Source: Bacillota bacterium
GTDB lineage: Bacteria > Bacillota > Sulfobacillia > Sulfobacillales > Sulfobacillaceae
Direction: 5' to 3'
Assembly: GCA_026627065.1 (NCBI GenBank)
Contig: JAPNUO010000004.1
Coordinates: 1-64,000 of the forward strand
Length of the DNA: 64,000 nt
Shown here: positions 1 to 8,779 of the stretch, piece after piece
Numbering within the stretch: the stretch's first letter is position 1
Layout of the letters: the number at the start of each line of letters is the position of its first letter
Notes under the pieces: generated by a model
Databases searched by the model: none
What the model was told of the DNA's origin: nothing
The model's input: the letters and a program-made list of their open reading frames with translations, nothing else
Made by a program: the position numbers and the translations under genes

Positions 1-615
1 GCGCACTGGGTGCACCAGGTGGCACACGCCGTCACGGAACGGCGAACGGTCATCGACCAAAGCCGTCGGGCCACAGCCGGGGAACGGATTCCCGAGCGGG
101 TCGTCAGCTTGGTCGATCTCGATGCCCGGCCCATCAAGAAGGGGAAGCTCGGCAAACCCATTCAATTTGGCTACACAATCCAAATCGTCGAAGCCGAACA
201 CGGCTTTGTGACCGACGACACCGTCGAGCGGGGCCATCCGCCCGACACGGAGGCCTTGCTCTCGGCCCTCGATCGCCATCGCACGCAGTGTGGCCGGGAC
301 CCGACCCTGGTCGCCACCGACCGCGGGTACTGGAGTGCGGCGAATGACCGAGCCTGTCGGGAACGCGGCATTCGCACGGTGGCCATCCCGAAACGGGGAC
401 CGAAGTCCGCCCCACGGCTGGCCGAGGAACGACGCCCAGCGTTTCGTCGGGCCCAGCGCTGGCGCGCTGGGGGCGAAGCGACCATCAGTCGCTTGAAACG
501 GCAATATGGGCTCCGACGCAGTCGCTACCGAGGGTATGCGGCGGTGGCGATGGGGGTCGGGCTGGGCATCTTTGCCCATAATGTCCGTCGTTGGGCTCGG
601 CAACAGGTGTCCTAG
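1..615 (+). mobile_element. Transposase, C-terminal part (gene cut by window edge)
   Basis: The reading frame is open to the first base of the window, so this is the end of a longer transposase gene. The visible ~204 residues look like the catalytic C-terminal half of a DDE transposase of the ISNCY/IS1182-like group: a VSLVDLDARPI segment, an ATDRGYW segment that would hold the second catalytic Asp, and a GEATISRLKRQYGL segment that would hold the final Glu. Whether the element is intact cannot be judged without the upstream sequence. No clear terminal inverted repeat was recognised in the ~280 bases after the stop codon. The family assignment is from pattern recall. Confidence 0.75.
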
Positions 616-894
616 CCTGAACCGAACCGGGGAACGGACGTCAACGTACGCGGAATCATCACGACACCGACCAATGCGACTTTTTTCAGCAGCAACTAGC
701 TAGGGCTGAGGGTGGCAGGACAATCTCTGGTTACAATATATTATATATTATAATAATAATGCCCGTAATGCTGTTTCTCATGCCGTTGTGCCTCATCCTT
801 CCCGCGATGAAGCGTCTATACTGTAAATGAAGGCGTCTTACCTTGGTTTGGTCTCAAGGTGCCTTCCCACACCACCATGACCAGGAGGTGCCTC
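616..894. promoter_or_regulatory. Intergenic region with AT-rich promoter-like tract
   Basis: No gene is seen here. Around 731-760 there is a run made almost only of A and T with several TATAAT-like hexamers, in sharp contrast to the GC-rich surroundings. It probably contains the promoter of the hydrolase gene at 895 and may also mark the outer end of the insertion sequence. Confidence 0.4.
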
Positions 895-1815
895 ATGACC
901 CATCTCGCGGGATTTGAGCGCCCGTTGTCTGGCAACACCATGCTGCGCGTTCACGTGATCTATGGCGACCGCTATGCCCTCATGGTCGATACGGCTATGC
1001 GGGGCTATGAAGCGTTGGTGCAGGAGGCCCTGGAGCTCGTCAAGAAGTTGGATGTGCCGCTGGCGTTCATCGTGAACACGCATGCGCATCACGATCACAT
1101 TGGATTGAACCGCTGGGTCCAGCAACGGACAGGGGCACGGCTGGCCGCCCACGAAGCCGGCTGCCGCTGGATTGAAGATGCCGACGTCAATTATCGCGAA
1201 TTTGTCCTCGGCTTTCCGCAATTAGTCTCGGATTCGCCGGCGCTGCGGCGCGAAGTGCGCGAGACGCTGGGCGAGCCCGGCAAGGTGGACTTGGGGCTCA
1301 GCGGTGGGGAACGTTTTCACCTTGGGGGGGTCGACGTCGAGACCGTTGATGTGTCGGGCCACATGTTTGGAGAACTGGCGCTGCTGGTGCAACAGGAGAG
1401 GACGCTGGTGCTGGGGGATGCCCTCATTGGACTGGACATGCCTATGTTTCACGGATATGTCAGCGCGCGCCGATATCGGAAGACATTGAATACCCTCCGC
1501 GACCTGGTGATGACGGGGCGAGTGACTCGAGTGGTGTCGGCCCATCTTCCGCCGCTAGAAGGGGAGGCGGCCATTTTGGCCGCTATCGAGGCGCGGGCGG
1601 CCCATGTGGACCGCATTGAGGCGTTTCTTTTAGATGTGACGGCCTTTGCTCCGCGCACCCTGAAGGATATTTGGACCATGTTGTCCGAGGCGATGGGGAA
1701 AGAGCCGGAATTCCGCGGACTCACGATGATTGCGAACCATCTGCACGAACTCTGCGACCAAGGTCGCATGAAACTGCACCAAGGCCTATACCAGCGCGTG
1801 TTTGAGTCTTCCTGA
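895..1815 (+). CDS. Metallo-beta-lactamase-fold hydrolase
   Basis: A 306-residue protein. The motif THAHHDHIG at residues 62-70 is the zinc-binding HxHxDH signature of the metallo-beta-lactamase (MBL) fold. Later VSGHMFGELAL and LGDALIG segments would supply the other metal ligands. The long C-terminal helical part (about residues 220-306) resembles glyoxalase II-like or thioesterase-like MBL proteins. The substrate is not deducible. The start was placed at ATG 895 because AGGAGGTG at 883-890 lies at ideal spacing; an in-frame GTG at 859 has no such site. It is a single gene, 63 bases before the GGDEF gene. Confidence 0.85.
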   Translation: MTHLAGFERPLSGNTMLRVHVIYGDRYALMVDTAMRGYEALVQEALELVKKLDVPLAFIVNTHAHHDHIGLNRWVQQRTGARLAAHEAGCRWIEDADVNYREFVLGFPQLVSDSPALRREVRETLGEPGKVDLGLSGGERFHLGGVDVETVDVSGHMFGELALLVQQERTLVLGDALIGLDMPMFHGYVSARRYRKTLNTLRDLVMTGRVTRVVSAHLPPLEGEAAILAAIEARAAHVDRIEAFLLDVTAFAPRTLKDIWTMLSEAMGKEPEFRGLTMIANHLHELCDQGRMKLHQGLYQRVFESS

Positions 1816-1878
1816 GCACGGTCTGAGCCAGACTAAAATTTTTAAAGGCGGTCGAGGTTTCAGAAGGAAATCGATGGG

Positions 1879-4083
1879 ATGAGGGGGAATATACCCGCTC
1901 ATGATACCACAAGCGGCTGGGAGCGAAGCGCGACAGTGACGTCGGGGAGTAGAGCAGAGGATCCCGTACGCGGGCCACGCATTAGCGAATGGCTGCGGGT
2001 AGTTCGTCCTGGCATGGTTGAGGTCACGCGGGTCCTCAGTCAACTGACGGGCTTGCCCGTGCATTTGATTGATCTCCGTATGGTTGGGGACCGCGTCTCA
2101 CCGAGAGTCGACGCCGGGGATGTTGTCGCCATGGCGGCTGAAGTGCAGGGGGGGCGTCCCATGGAAGCGGTGCTCGCGGTGCCCCGGCATTTGGCCGTGC
2201 TTTTTCTGGAAGCCGTGCTGAAGGACGCCGTGGAGTGGCCCCCTAGCGGCATCGCCTGGTCGGCTTTGCTCGAATTGGGCAACATTGCTCTCGCCGCGTT
2301 TGTGAACGTGCTCGCCGATATGATGCGGGGATCGTGGCCGGTGACACCGCCGAGGCTCTTGAGCGAAGAAGAGTATCACGCATGGCTTAACGAGGCGTGG
2401 AACCATCCCGAGTTCTTGGCCACCGAGGTCACGTGGCTGGTAGCCGGCCACGGACGTTTTCGCTGGTGGGTCATGTGGGATCAGCACCGCAGCCGCCCCG
2501 CGTCGACCGGAGCTGCTGCCAGCGCGCTGGCTCAATGGGAATGGGTGAAGCCCGAGCACTGGGACAACCTGGTGGACCGGAGCGCCTGGTTTCCGTTAGC
2601 AATGCGGTGGGCCACCGCGTGGGCCGGTGCCTTCTCCCTGCCCCACTGGCCCGAAGTGGTGGTGCGCGGTTTGCCTTTTAGCGTGGGGAGCCTCTGGCGC
2701 ATCACGTCGGCGGGGGACTACGCCGAGGTCTTGGCCTTTAAAGGATACCGGCTGCTCCATAGAACCCGGGTGCCGCTTCACGACCCGCGCCAAAACCTCA
2801 TTGCCGCAGCTTATCACTGGCGCGTGCCCATGCCGTATCCGCACGACCAGGTGTTTCCCCTCATGCGCCATCTCACCGACGCCCAGCGGGTTTTGGCCAT
2901 TCCCTTGGCCACGCCCGAAGGGGTGGTCGGCATTTTGACCATTGGCGAGATCGAGATTGGCCAGTGGTCCGACGAATTAGCGGCGGCGATTCAAGATTTT
3001 GCGCCCATATTAGCTCAGGCGATGGTGCAGCATTTTCGTCTGCAAGAACTCGAGCGGCATGCAGCGCTATTTCGGTGGATGAATGACGTGGTGGTGAGCG
3101 TCTGGGATCCCACTACCGGGTATCGCGTACGGCAGGGGGAAGTGGAGGCGCCCCTTGGCATTTTGCGCCCGTGGCGGCGGGAGTGGCCGCGCTTGGCGGG
3201 CATTCGCGGGGGCATCTGGGTGTTTTGGGACGAGGAGCGCATGCGCTGGCGCATTATCGATGCCTGGGGCCCGTGGACGCTTAGAACGTCTTACGTGTAT
3301 TACCACTGGTGGCCTAAAGTGCGGCAGTGGCTGGAAGAGGCGCCGGCCGAGGCCCGCCAGCGAGGGTGGCGCCGGCCTCCCCATCCGGTAGCGGTGGGGC
3401 GCGATTGCGTCTATTGGTTTCCCGTGCTGGAGGGGGAGCGGATCATCGGCGGAGGGATTTTATGGATTCCCAGCACCTGGGAGGAATCGGGCGATGTGCT
3501 GGATTCGGTGCTGGACGTGGTGGGAATGGCCCTCATTGCCGTGCGCCGGCAGCGGCAGCTCACTCGGCAGTCCCTCCGCGACCCGTTGACGGATGCGCTC
3601 AATCGCCGGGGACTGGAGCAGGTGCTGGATCACGTCATGCAAAGCCAACCCGCCCGTTCCATGCTGTTTTGCGTCGCCGACCTCGACCGCTTTAAGCCGG
3701 TCAACGACACCTGGGGGCATACCGTGGGCGATCACTTGCTTCAGGATTGGGCGCACTATGTGCGCCGGACGCTCAGGGCGAGCGACTGGGTAGCCCGCAT
3801 TGGCGGCGATGAATTTATTTGGCTGCTGGCGGACTGCAGCTGGACGCCCGCGGTGCAGAGTCGGCTGAGGCAGTTGGTGGAAGAAGGGCCGCTGCGTCCG
3901 TACCATACCAGCGCTACCGTGGGCGTGGTAGAAATGCCGCGCGAAGCCCGGACCTATCAGGATGCCTATCGCCTGGCCGACCAGCGTCTCTATGCCGGAA
4001 AAAATCTGGGACGGGGCCGCATGGTGGGGCCGTCGGGGGAGATTGTGGTGTTCAACGTGGCGGACGAAGACCAGCAGAGTTAA
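1879..4083 (+). CDS. CheC-like / diguanylate cyclase (GGDEF) protein
   Basis: A 734-residue cytoplasmic protein. The N-terminal ~150 residues resemble the CheC/CheX/FliY phosphatase family, including SALLELGNIALAAFVN, where the family's S-x3-E-x2-N residues are present. The middle is Trp-rich with GAF-like character. The C-terminus is a GGDEF domain with an intact GGDEF motif at residues 642-646. RASD at 633-636, five residues upstream, fits the RxxD product-inhibition site. It therefore probably makes cyclic di-GMP and may be tuned by a chemotaxis response regulator through the CheC-like part; that link is inference. The start ATG 1879 follows AGAAGGAAA. No membrane segment is seen. Confidence 0.8.
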   Translation: MRGNIPAHDTTSGWERSATVTSGSRAEDPVRGPRISEWLRVVRPGMVEVTRVLSQLTGLPVHLIDLRMVGDRVSPRVDAGDVVAMAAEVQGGRPMEAVLAVPRHLAVLFLEAVLKDAVEWPPSGIAWSALLELGNIALAAFVNVLADMMRGSWPVTPPRLLSEEEYHAWLNEAWNHPEFLATEVTWLVAGHGRFRWWVMWDQHRSRPASTGAAASALAQWEWVKPEHWDNLVDRSAWFPLAMRWATAWAGAFSLPHWPEVVVRGLPFSVGSLWRITSAGDYAEVLAFKGYRLLHRTRVPLHDPRQNLIAAAYHWRVPMPYPHDQVFPLMRHLTDAQRVLAIPLATPEGVVGILTIGEIEIGQWSDELAAAIQDFAPILAQAMVQHFRLQELERHAALFRWMNDVVVSVWDPTTGYRVRQGEVEAPLGILRPWRREWPRLAGIRGGIWVFWDEERMRWRIIDAWGPWTLRTSYVYYHWWPKVRQWLEEAPAEARQRGWRRPPHPVAVGRDCVYWFPVLEGERIIGGGILWIPSTWEESGDVLDSVLDVVGMALIAVRRQRQLTRQSLRDPLTDALNRRGLEQVLDHVMQSQPARSMLFCVADLDRFKPVNDTWGHTVGDHLLQDWAHYVRRTLRASDWVARIGGDEFIWLLADCSWTPAVQSRLRQLVEEGPLRPYHTSATVGVVEMPREARTYQDAYRLADQRLYAGKNLGRGRMVGPSGEIVVFNVADEDQQS

Positions 4084-4139
4084 GGGATGAACGCAACGGC
4101 TCGGGTGGTGAGTCTTGTGGCAAGCGTCCTCTTGCCTTA

Positions 4140-4154
4140 TACTTACGTAAAGTA
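4140..4154. promoter_or_regulatory. YodB/CatR-like operator (TACT-N7-AGTA)
   Basis: The bases TACTTACGTAAAGTA match TACT-N7-AGTA, the operator described for the HxlR/DUF24 regulators YodB and CatR of Bacillus subtilis, which respond to quinones and diamide. It lies 20 bases before an extradiol dioxygenase-like gene, a fitting target. No HxlR-family gene is visible in the window. Confidence 0.5.
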
Positions 4155-4173
4155 AGAAAGGGGATGAGACCGG

Positions 4174-4950
4174 ATGCCGCTCCCCGCGCTGTTTATTGCT
4201 CACGGGTCGCCCATGCTGGCCGTCGAAGACAACGAGTACACGGAGGCCATGGCAAGGCTCGGGCGTGCGCTTCACAAGCCCCGGGCCGTGTTGCTGTTTT
4301 CGGCGCACTGGGACACGTCGGTCACGGCTGTCAATGCGAGCGCCCGCTACAGCATGATCTACGATTTTTGGGGATTTCCCGACGAGCTCTATCGCATCCA
4401 GTACCCCGCGCCGGGCGACCCTGTCCTGGCGGAGCGCGTGGCCGCGCGCCTGGAAGCGCAAGGGGTGCCGGTGGCCATGGAAGGCCGGCGCGGATTAGAT
4501 CACGGTGCCTGGGTGGTTTTGCGCCGCCTGTTTCCCGCGGCTGACGTTCCCGTCGTCGCCGCCTCGGTGGTGCCAGCCCTTCCGGCGTCGGAACAGTACC
4601 GCATTGGACAAGCGCTCGCGGACTTGCGCGCGGAGGATGTCCTCATTGTGGGCAGCGGCGGCACGGTGCATAACCTCCGCGCCATTATGTGGGACAGCGC
4701 AGCGGTGGCCGATTGGGCGCTGGCGTTTGACGACTGGCTCGTCGACGTCATTTCGCGCTGGGACTTGGATGCGCTCTTTCGTTACCGAGAGGCGCCTGGC
4801 GCTGATCTTGCCGTACCCATCCACGGCAACGAGCACTTTGTGCCCCTTTTGTACGCCATGGGGGCGGCCGATGCCACCCGGCAGCCTCGCCTTTGGCATC
4901 GGAGCTATCAATACGGGACCTTGAGCCAGTGCCTTTGGGTGTTCGACTAA
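4174..4950 (+). CDS. LigB/YgiD-type extradiol dioxygenase family protein
   Basis: A 258-residue protein of the class III extradiol dioxygenase (LigB) family, closest in style to 4,5-DOPA dioxygenase YgiD. Expected landmarks are present: FIAHGSPM at the N-terminus (metal His), SAHWDT, a LDHGAWVVLRRLFP block, and PIHGNEHFVPLLYAMG near the C-terminus. The length is typical. It would open catechol-type rings with Zn or Fe(II); the natural substrate is unknown. AGAAAGGGGATG precedes the ATG. The upstream TACT-N7-AGTA palindrome suggests induction by quinone or electrophile stress. The gene stands alone and is followed by a strong bidirectional terminator. Confidence 0.88.
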   Translation: MPLPALFIAHGSPMLAVEDNEYTEAMARLGRALHKPRAVLLFSAHWDTSVTAVNASARYSMIYDFWGFPDELYRIQYPAPGDPVLAERVAARLEAQGVPVAMEGRRGLDHGAWVVLRRLFPAADVPVVAASVVPALPASEQYRIGQALADLRAEDVLIVGSGGTVHNLRAIMWDSAAVADWALAFDDWLVDVISRWDLDALFRYREAPGADLAVPIHGNEHFVPLLYAMGAADATRQPRLWHRSYQYGTLSQCLWVFD

Positions 4951-4966
4951 AGCAGAAGCAGGAGAG

Positions 4967-5000
4967 AAGAAAGCCGCTCCCGAGGAGGAGCGGCTTTCTT
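4967..5000. terminator. Bidirectional intrinsic terminator
   Basis: A 14-base perfect inverted repeat, AAGAAAGCCGCTCC (4967-4980) and its complement (4987-5000), with a six-base loop. It lies between two convergent genes, and the stem ends carry A-rich and T-rich ends on both strands. It should terminate the dioxygenase gene and the solute-binding protein gene. Confidence 0.9.
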
Positions 5001-5017
5001 GGCTGAAGATATTCCGG

Positions 5018-6760
5018 TTACTGCCCGACCCACCAGTAGTTCATCAGGGGGATGCCGACGACTGCGTTGACGGTGGCGCGGTTGACACCATAGACATTCT
5101 TTTGCACGGCCACAATGGTGCTGGTCTGGTTGGTCCACAAGTTGGGCAGCTGTTCGGCGGTATACACCTCGTACTTGTAGAAGTGCTGCAGGTTGATGGC
5201 CTGGTTGGGGTACGGGGTGTGAGTCGCCGCAATCAGCGCATTTTCCTCGCTGTTGTTGTAGCCGAAGTTGTTTAACCCGCCCTTGCTGCCAAAAAGCTGC
5301 CCGCCGGAGGGGTAGCTGCCGCCGTAAATGATGCCCTGGCCGCCGGCCGCATCCCACTTGGAGGCTTGGCTCGACGAGTCGATAGTGCCGATGAGGGAGC
5401 TAAAGGGCGTGGGCTTGAGGTTGACTTGCACACCAATCTGCGACCAGGAGGCGGCAATGATCTCCATCTCTTGGTTGATTTCTTCGGAACCGCTGGAGTA
5501 CATCAGCGTGAACTTCAGTTGCTTGCCGTCCTTGGTCATCACGTTGTTCACCAGATGCCAGCCGTGGGAGGTCAAGAGCTTCTTGGCCTTGGCCAGGTTG
5601 TAGGGGTACAGGGGCTTTTTCAGCTGCGGCGCCAGGTAGATGGTGCTGGGCACCGTCGGAATCGGCCCGTACTGGGGCGGCCCAAAGCCGTGGAAGACGG
5701 CGGTATCGATCTGCTGCTGGGGGATAGCCTCTTCCAGCGCCTGGCGCACGTAAAGATTCTGGAAGACGGGCCCGAGCCCATTCTGGGCGTTGGGCTGCAT
5801 GTTGAGCTCGATGTCAAAATAGTCCATACCGTACGTGGGGAACAGCCGGTCATTGGTGAGCTGCCCTCGGGCATTCCAGTCGGACAGATCCAGGTAGCCG
5901 ACTTGAATGGCATTGGTCTTTAATCCGGCAAATTCCGAGGCGCTTGACGTTTGGTAGCTGAAGACAATGTCGTCGCGCGCCTTGACGCCCGGGAAGCTGG
6001 TGTTGGGCACGAGGCGCCACTCTTGGCTCGACACCGCCTTGACCAGCTTGTAAGGCCCGTCCACGACGGAATTGGCGACAAAGTGCCAATTGGTGGCCTC
6101 CGATCCCAAATATTTGATCTCGGCCGTCATATTTGAAGGATACTTGTCCCATGTTGTGGGCATGGGAGTGAGCTGGTTCAAGCCATTGTAAATGAACCAC
6201 TCTTGGTTGGCCGGTTGCTTCAAGGTCACCGTGACCTCGTACTTATTCGTCGCCACCACGCTTTTGACGCCGGTCGGAATATCGCCGGTGCCGGCGCCGA
6301 CGTACGGCCAGGGGAGCGGCGCATTCTTGACCGAGGCCGCCTTTATGACGTTCCAGGTAAAGAGGACGTCCGCGGAGGTCACTGGCTGGCCATTGGACCA
6401 CTTCCACTTGGGATTCAAAAAGACGTGGTAGACCGTTCCCTGGCTGTTGTAGGTGACGTTCTTGGCTATCGAGTCTGCCCAGTCGATATCGTAGTTGTTG
6501 CCGATATAAAAAAGCGGCATGTACAACTGGTCGACCAGCTGGAAGTTATAAAGCGAGTCGTCGGCAGCGTTGGAAATCGGGAGATACCAGTTAATGTTGG
6601 TTTGGGTGGGAAGCGCATAGACAATCGTGGCTCCCTTGACTGGCTTCACGGCAGGCGACACGTGGGCGTCGGTCGCGGTAGATGTCAGGCCACAGCCGGC
6701 TGCCAGCGTTGCAAAGCTCAGCGCGAGGCCACTTGCTAGTGCCATGCGGCGCGTATTCAT
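5018..6760 (-). CDS. ABC transporter solute-binding lipoprotein, family 5
   Basis: A 580-residue extracellular binding protein of the DppA/OppA type (SBP_bac_5). The N-terminus is a lipoprotein signal: positively charged start, hydrophobic stretch, then LAAGC with Cys23 as the lipidated residue. The body has family features such as the NPKWKWSNGQPVTSADVLFT block. Ligands of this family include peptides, nickel and plant-derived oligosaccharides. Placement 124 bases downstream of a GH1-like gene hints at a sugar ligand, but no permease or ATPase genes are adjacent. GAAGGAGGG precedes the ATG. Confidence 0.9.
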   Translation of the reverse strand: MNTRRMALASGLALSFATLAAGCGLTSTATDAHVSPAVKPVKGATIVYALPTQTNINWYLPISNAADDSLYNFQLVDQLYMPLFYIGNNYDIDWADSIAKNVTYNSQGTVYHVFLNPKWKWSNGQPVTSADVLFTWNVIKAASVKNAPLPWPYVGAGTGDIPTGVKSVVATNKYEVTVTLKQPANQEWFIYNGLNQLTPMPTTWDKYPSNMTAEIKYLGSEATNWHFVANSVVDGPYKLVKAVSSQEWRLVPNTSFPGVKARDDIVFSYQTSSASEFAGLKTNAIQVGYLDLSDWNARGQLTNDRLFPTYGMDYFDIELNMQPNAQNGLGPVFQNLYVRQALEEAIPQQQIDTAVFHGFGPPQYGPIPTVPSTIYLAPQLKKPLYPYNLAKAKKLLTSHGWHLVNNVMTKDGKQLKFTLMYSSGSEEINQEMEIIAASWSQIGVQVNLKPTPFSSLIGTIDSSSQASKWDAAGGQGIIYGGSYPSGGQLFGSKGGLNNFGYNNSEENALIAATHTPYPNQAINLQHFYKYEVYTAEQLPNLWTNQTSTIVAVQKNVYGVNRATVNAVVGIPLMNYWWVGQ

Positions 6761-6808
6761 TGAAGCCCTCCTTCGAACCTTGTCTAGACCTTAAGGTCGT
6801 CAAAGACG

Positions 6809-6833
6809 CCTTAGTGAGAGGGATTCGCTAAGG
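6809..6833. other. Stem-loop between GH1-like and binding-protein genes
   Basis: CCTTAG at 6809-6814 pairs with CTAAGG at 6828-6833 and the stem continues inward for three more pairs, one of them G-T. It has no U-tract on the minus strand, so it may be a processing or attenuator stem or a regulator site rather than a terminator. Confidence 0.35.
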
Positions 6834-6884
6834 ACGGAGAAAAATCCTGCTAAGAGCAACCTTTGGCACGGTCAAGGATTTTGG

Positions 6885-8237
6885 TTAGAGGTCCGCCTCC
6901 CCGGCCAGAAAGGCTTGGTACCACACGGCGCTCTCCTTGAGGCGGCGTTCGCGCGTGGTGGCGTCGACGTACACGAGGCCGGATTGGCGGCGAGATCCGT
7001 GCGCCCATTCAAAGCCGTCTAAAAACGCCCAGGCGTAATAGCCTTGCACGGGAAGATTCTCGCCCAAGGCCTGCGCCACCTGTTCCAGGTGAGCGGCGAG
7101 AAAGCGCTGGCGGTCCACATCGCGGATGCGGCCGTCGGGATCAGGCGTTTCCTCCTGGGTAAGAAGCCCGTTGGCGGTGACGACGAGGGGAATCGCCGGA
7201 TAGTCGCGGGCCAGGCGCCGCAAAAGGTCATAGAGCGGAGTCGGGGAAGGAACTTCCTCGGTGTCGTGCGCAGCGCCCAGCCCGGCATTTATAGGAGTCA
7301 AGCTCACGTCGAGGCCGGGGAGATCGACGGCGAGCTGGTGATGCCGGGCGGTGGCCTGGCCAAAAAAGTTGACGCCTAAAAAGTCCAAGGGAGTGGCCAA
7401 CGCGGCGAAGTCTCCCTCCTGAATCCACGGGCGGTGACGCATTAGGGGCTGAAACAGTTCCAGAAGATCTGCGGGATATTGCCCCCGAATGAGAGGGTCC
7501 AAAAACCAGCGGTTGTACAAGGCGTCGGCACGCTCGGCCGCTAGCCTGTCCTCCTCCCTGGGGGAAGCTGAGAGGATAGGTGTGAGCGTGAGCGCGATGC
7601 CCATCCGCGATTTGAGGTTAAGGCCGCGAAAGCCTTGCACCGCCCAGCCATGGGCGAGAAGGAGATGATGGGCGGCCTGGAGCGCTTCGACCCAGTTCTG
7701 CCGCCCCGGCGCCTGGATGCCCCGCCCATACCCCAGAAAGGCTTCCGCCTGCGGGTCGTGGAGCGTGATCCAAAGCGGCACGCGGTCGCCGTACGTTGTC
7801 AAGGCGAGTTCGGCAAAATCGGTAAAGTATCGCGCGGTGTCGCGGTGTGCCCAGCCCCCCTTCTCCACCAGCCATTGGGGCAGATCCCAGTGATACAAAG
7901 TGACGAGCGGCACAATGTGCGCCGCATCGAGCGCATCCAACAGGCGGTGATAAAAGGCGAGGCCCTTCGGGTTGGGCTTGCGGTCTTCGGTAAAAAGACG
8001 CGGCCAGGCCAGCGAGAAGCGATATGAGGAGACCCCGAGACGGGCCAACAGGGCGACATCGTCGCGGTACCGGTGATAGTGGTCGGGGAACCCGCGGTGC
8101 AGCGTCTCGCGATCGCGAGGAGGAAAGAGGTCCCACTGGGAGGGCACGCGCCCGTCTTCAGCCACCGCGCCCTCGATTTGATAGGCGGCTGACGCCACGC
8201 CGAAGAGGAAGTCCTCGGGATATTGGGAGCGGGACAA
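6885..8237 (-). CDS. GH1 (beta-glucosidase-like) protein lacking catalytic glutamates
   Basis: A 450-residue protein with the full length and fold signatures of glycoside hydrolase family 1: FLFGVASAAYQIEGA at the N-terminus, YRFSLAWPRL, LYHWDLPQWL, and WAFLDGFEWA near the C-terminus. The two catalytic motifs are altered. The acid/base motif TxNEP reads TLHDP (His160, Asp161), and the nucleophile motif TENG reads TANG (Ala355). Both codons were re-read on the complementary strand. The nearby NYY is NFF, and the usual Asn of LDNFEW is Gly. The frame is otherwise intact, so this looks like a conserved non-hydrolytic or changed-function paralogue, not random decay. It lies upstream of the binding-protein gene, on the same strand. 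Confidence 0.88.
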   Translation of the reverse strand: MSRSQYPEDFLFGVASAAYQIEGAVAEDGRVPSQWDLFPPRDRETLHRGFPDHYHRYRDDVALLARLGVSSYRFSLAWPRLFTEDRKPNPKGLAFYHRLLDALDAAHIVPLVTLYHWDLPQWLVEKGGWAHRDTARYFTDFAELALTTYGDRVPLWITLHDPQAEAFLGYGRGIQAPGRQNWVEALQAAHHLLLAHGWAVQGFRGLNLKSRMGIALTLTPILSASPREEDRLAAERADALYNRWFLDPLIRGQYPADLLELFQPLMRHRPWIQEGDFAALATPLDFLGVNFFGQATARHHQLAVDLPGLDVSLTPINAGLGAAHDTEEVPSPTPLYDLLRRLARDYPAIPLVVTANGLLTQEETPDPDGRIRDVDRQRFLAAHLEQVAQALGENLPVQGYYAWAFLDGFEWAHGSRRQSGLVYVDATTRERRLKESAVWYQAFLAGEADL

Positions 8238-8302
8238 TTAGACCATCCTTTCTTTTGGGGAATGCTCTTCCTGGTTAGTGTAGGCGATGTTGGGGAGTGC
8301 GG

Positions 8303-8336
8303 GGACAATCGTCTGAAACGGGCTTGTCGATTGTCC
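8303..8336. promoter_or_regulatory. Inverted repeat between divergent GH1-like and PadR genes
   Basis: GGACAATCG (8303-8311) and CGATTGTCC (8328-8336) form a perfect 9-base inverted repeat with a 16-base spacer, in the gap between the divergent GH1-like gene (start 8237) and the PadR regulator. It is a candidate operator for the PadR protein. A TTGACA at 8354-8359 could be the -35 element of the regulator's promoter, although the matching -10 is weak. Confidence 0.45.
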
Positions 8337-8389
8337 AGCGGCTGCCCCCTTTCTTGACAGACGGGAAGCGAGTCTTTAAGAAGAATGTA

Positions 8390-8779
8390 ATGACAAAGGG
8401 AGTCTCGTGCTGCCTTGCAGGAGGGGTTTATATCGCCAAGAAGAGCTATCAAACAGGCAAGCATCTCGCCGCTTTTCTTTTGTTGCTGATTCAGCAGGCG
8501 CCGGACCACGGCGGCTCTCTCATTGCGCGGTTGGCCGAGGTGTTGCCCGACGGCTGGATCATCGACAGCGGAAGAGTGTATCGCATTCTGCGCGAACTCG
8601 AGGACAAGGGGTACCTCACCTCCCAATGGGTCACCGAGGGCAACGGCGCGCCCATTCGCACGTACCGCATTACCCCGGCGGGCGTAGGGCGGCTGGCGGA
8701 GTTTGCCGAAGAGATTCGCCTCCGGCGCGATTCGTTGAATCGCTTTCTCGCTGTGTGGGAAGCGCGCGATCAGGGGTGA
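8390..8779 (+). CDS. PadR-family transcriptional regulator
   Basis: A winged-helix regulator of ~129 residues. The segment from about residue 20, FLLLLIQQAPDHGGSLIARL, followed by DSGRVYRILRELEDKGYL and RTYRITPAGVGRLAEF, is the typical PadR DNA-binding domain. The start is uncertain. ATG 8390 is proposed because the longer frame (GTG 8297) would run across the inverted repeat and the likely promoter; a good AGGAGG at 8420-8425 has no standard start codon behind it. It probably controls the divergent GH1-like/binding-protein pair. Its 3' end overlaps, tail to tail, the selenoprotein candidate on the other strand by 10 bases. Confidence 0.75.
   Translation: MTKGVSCCLAGGVYIAKKSYQTGKHLAAFLLLLIQQAPDHGGSLIARLAEVLPDGWIIDSGRVYRILRELEDKGYLTSQWVTEGNGAPIRTYRITPAGVGRLAEFAEEIRLRRDSLNRFLAVWEARDQG

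Noticed and set aside
3460..4461. A 333-codon minus-strand frame
   Set aside because: It lies antisense to the GGDEF and dioxygenase genes and has no recognisable domain.
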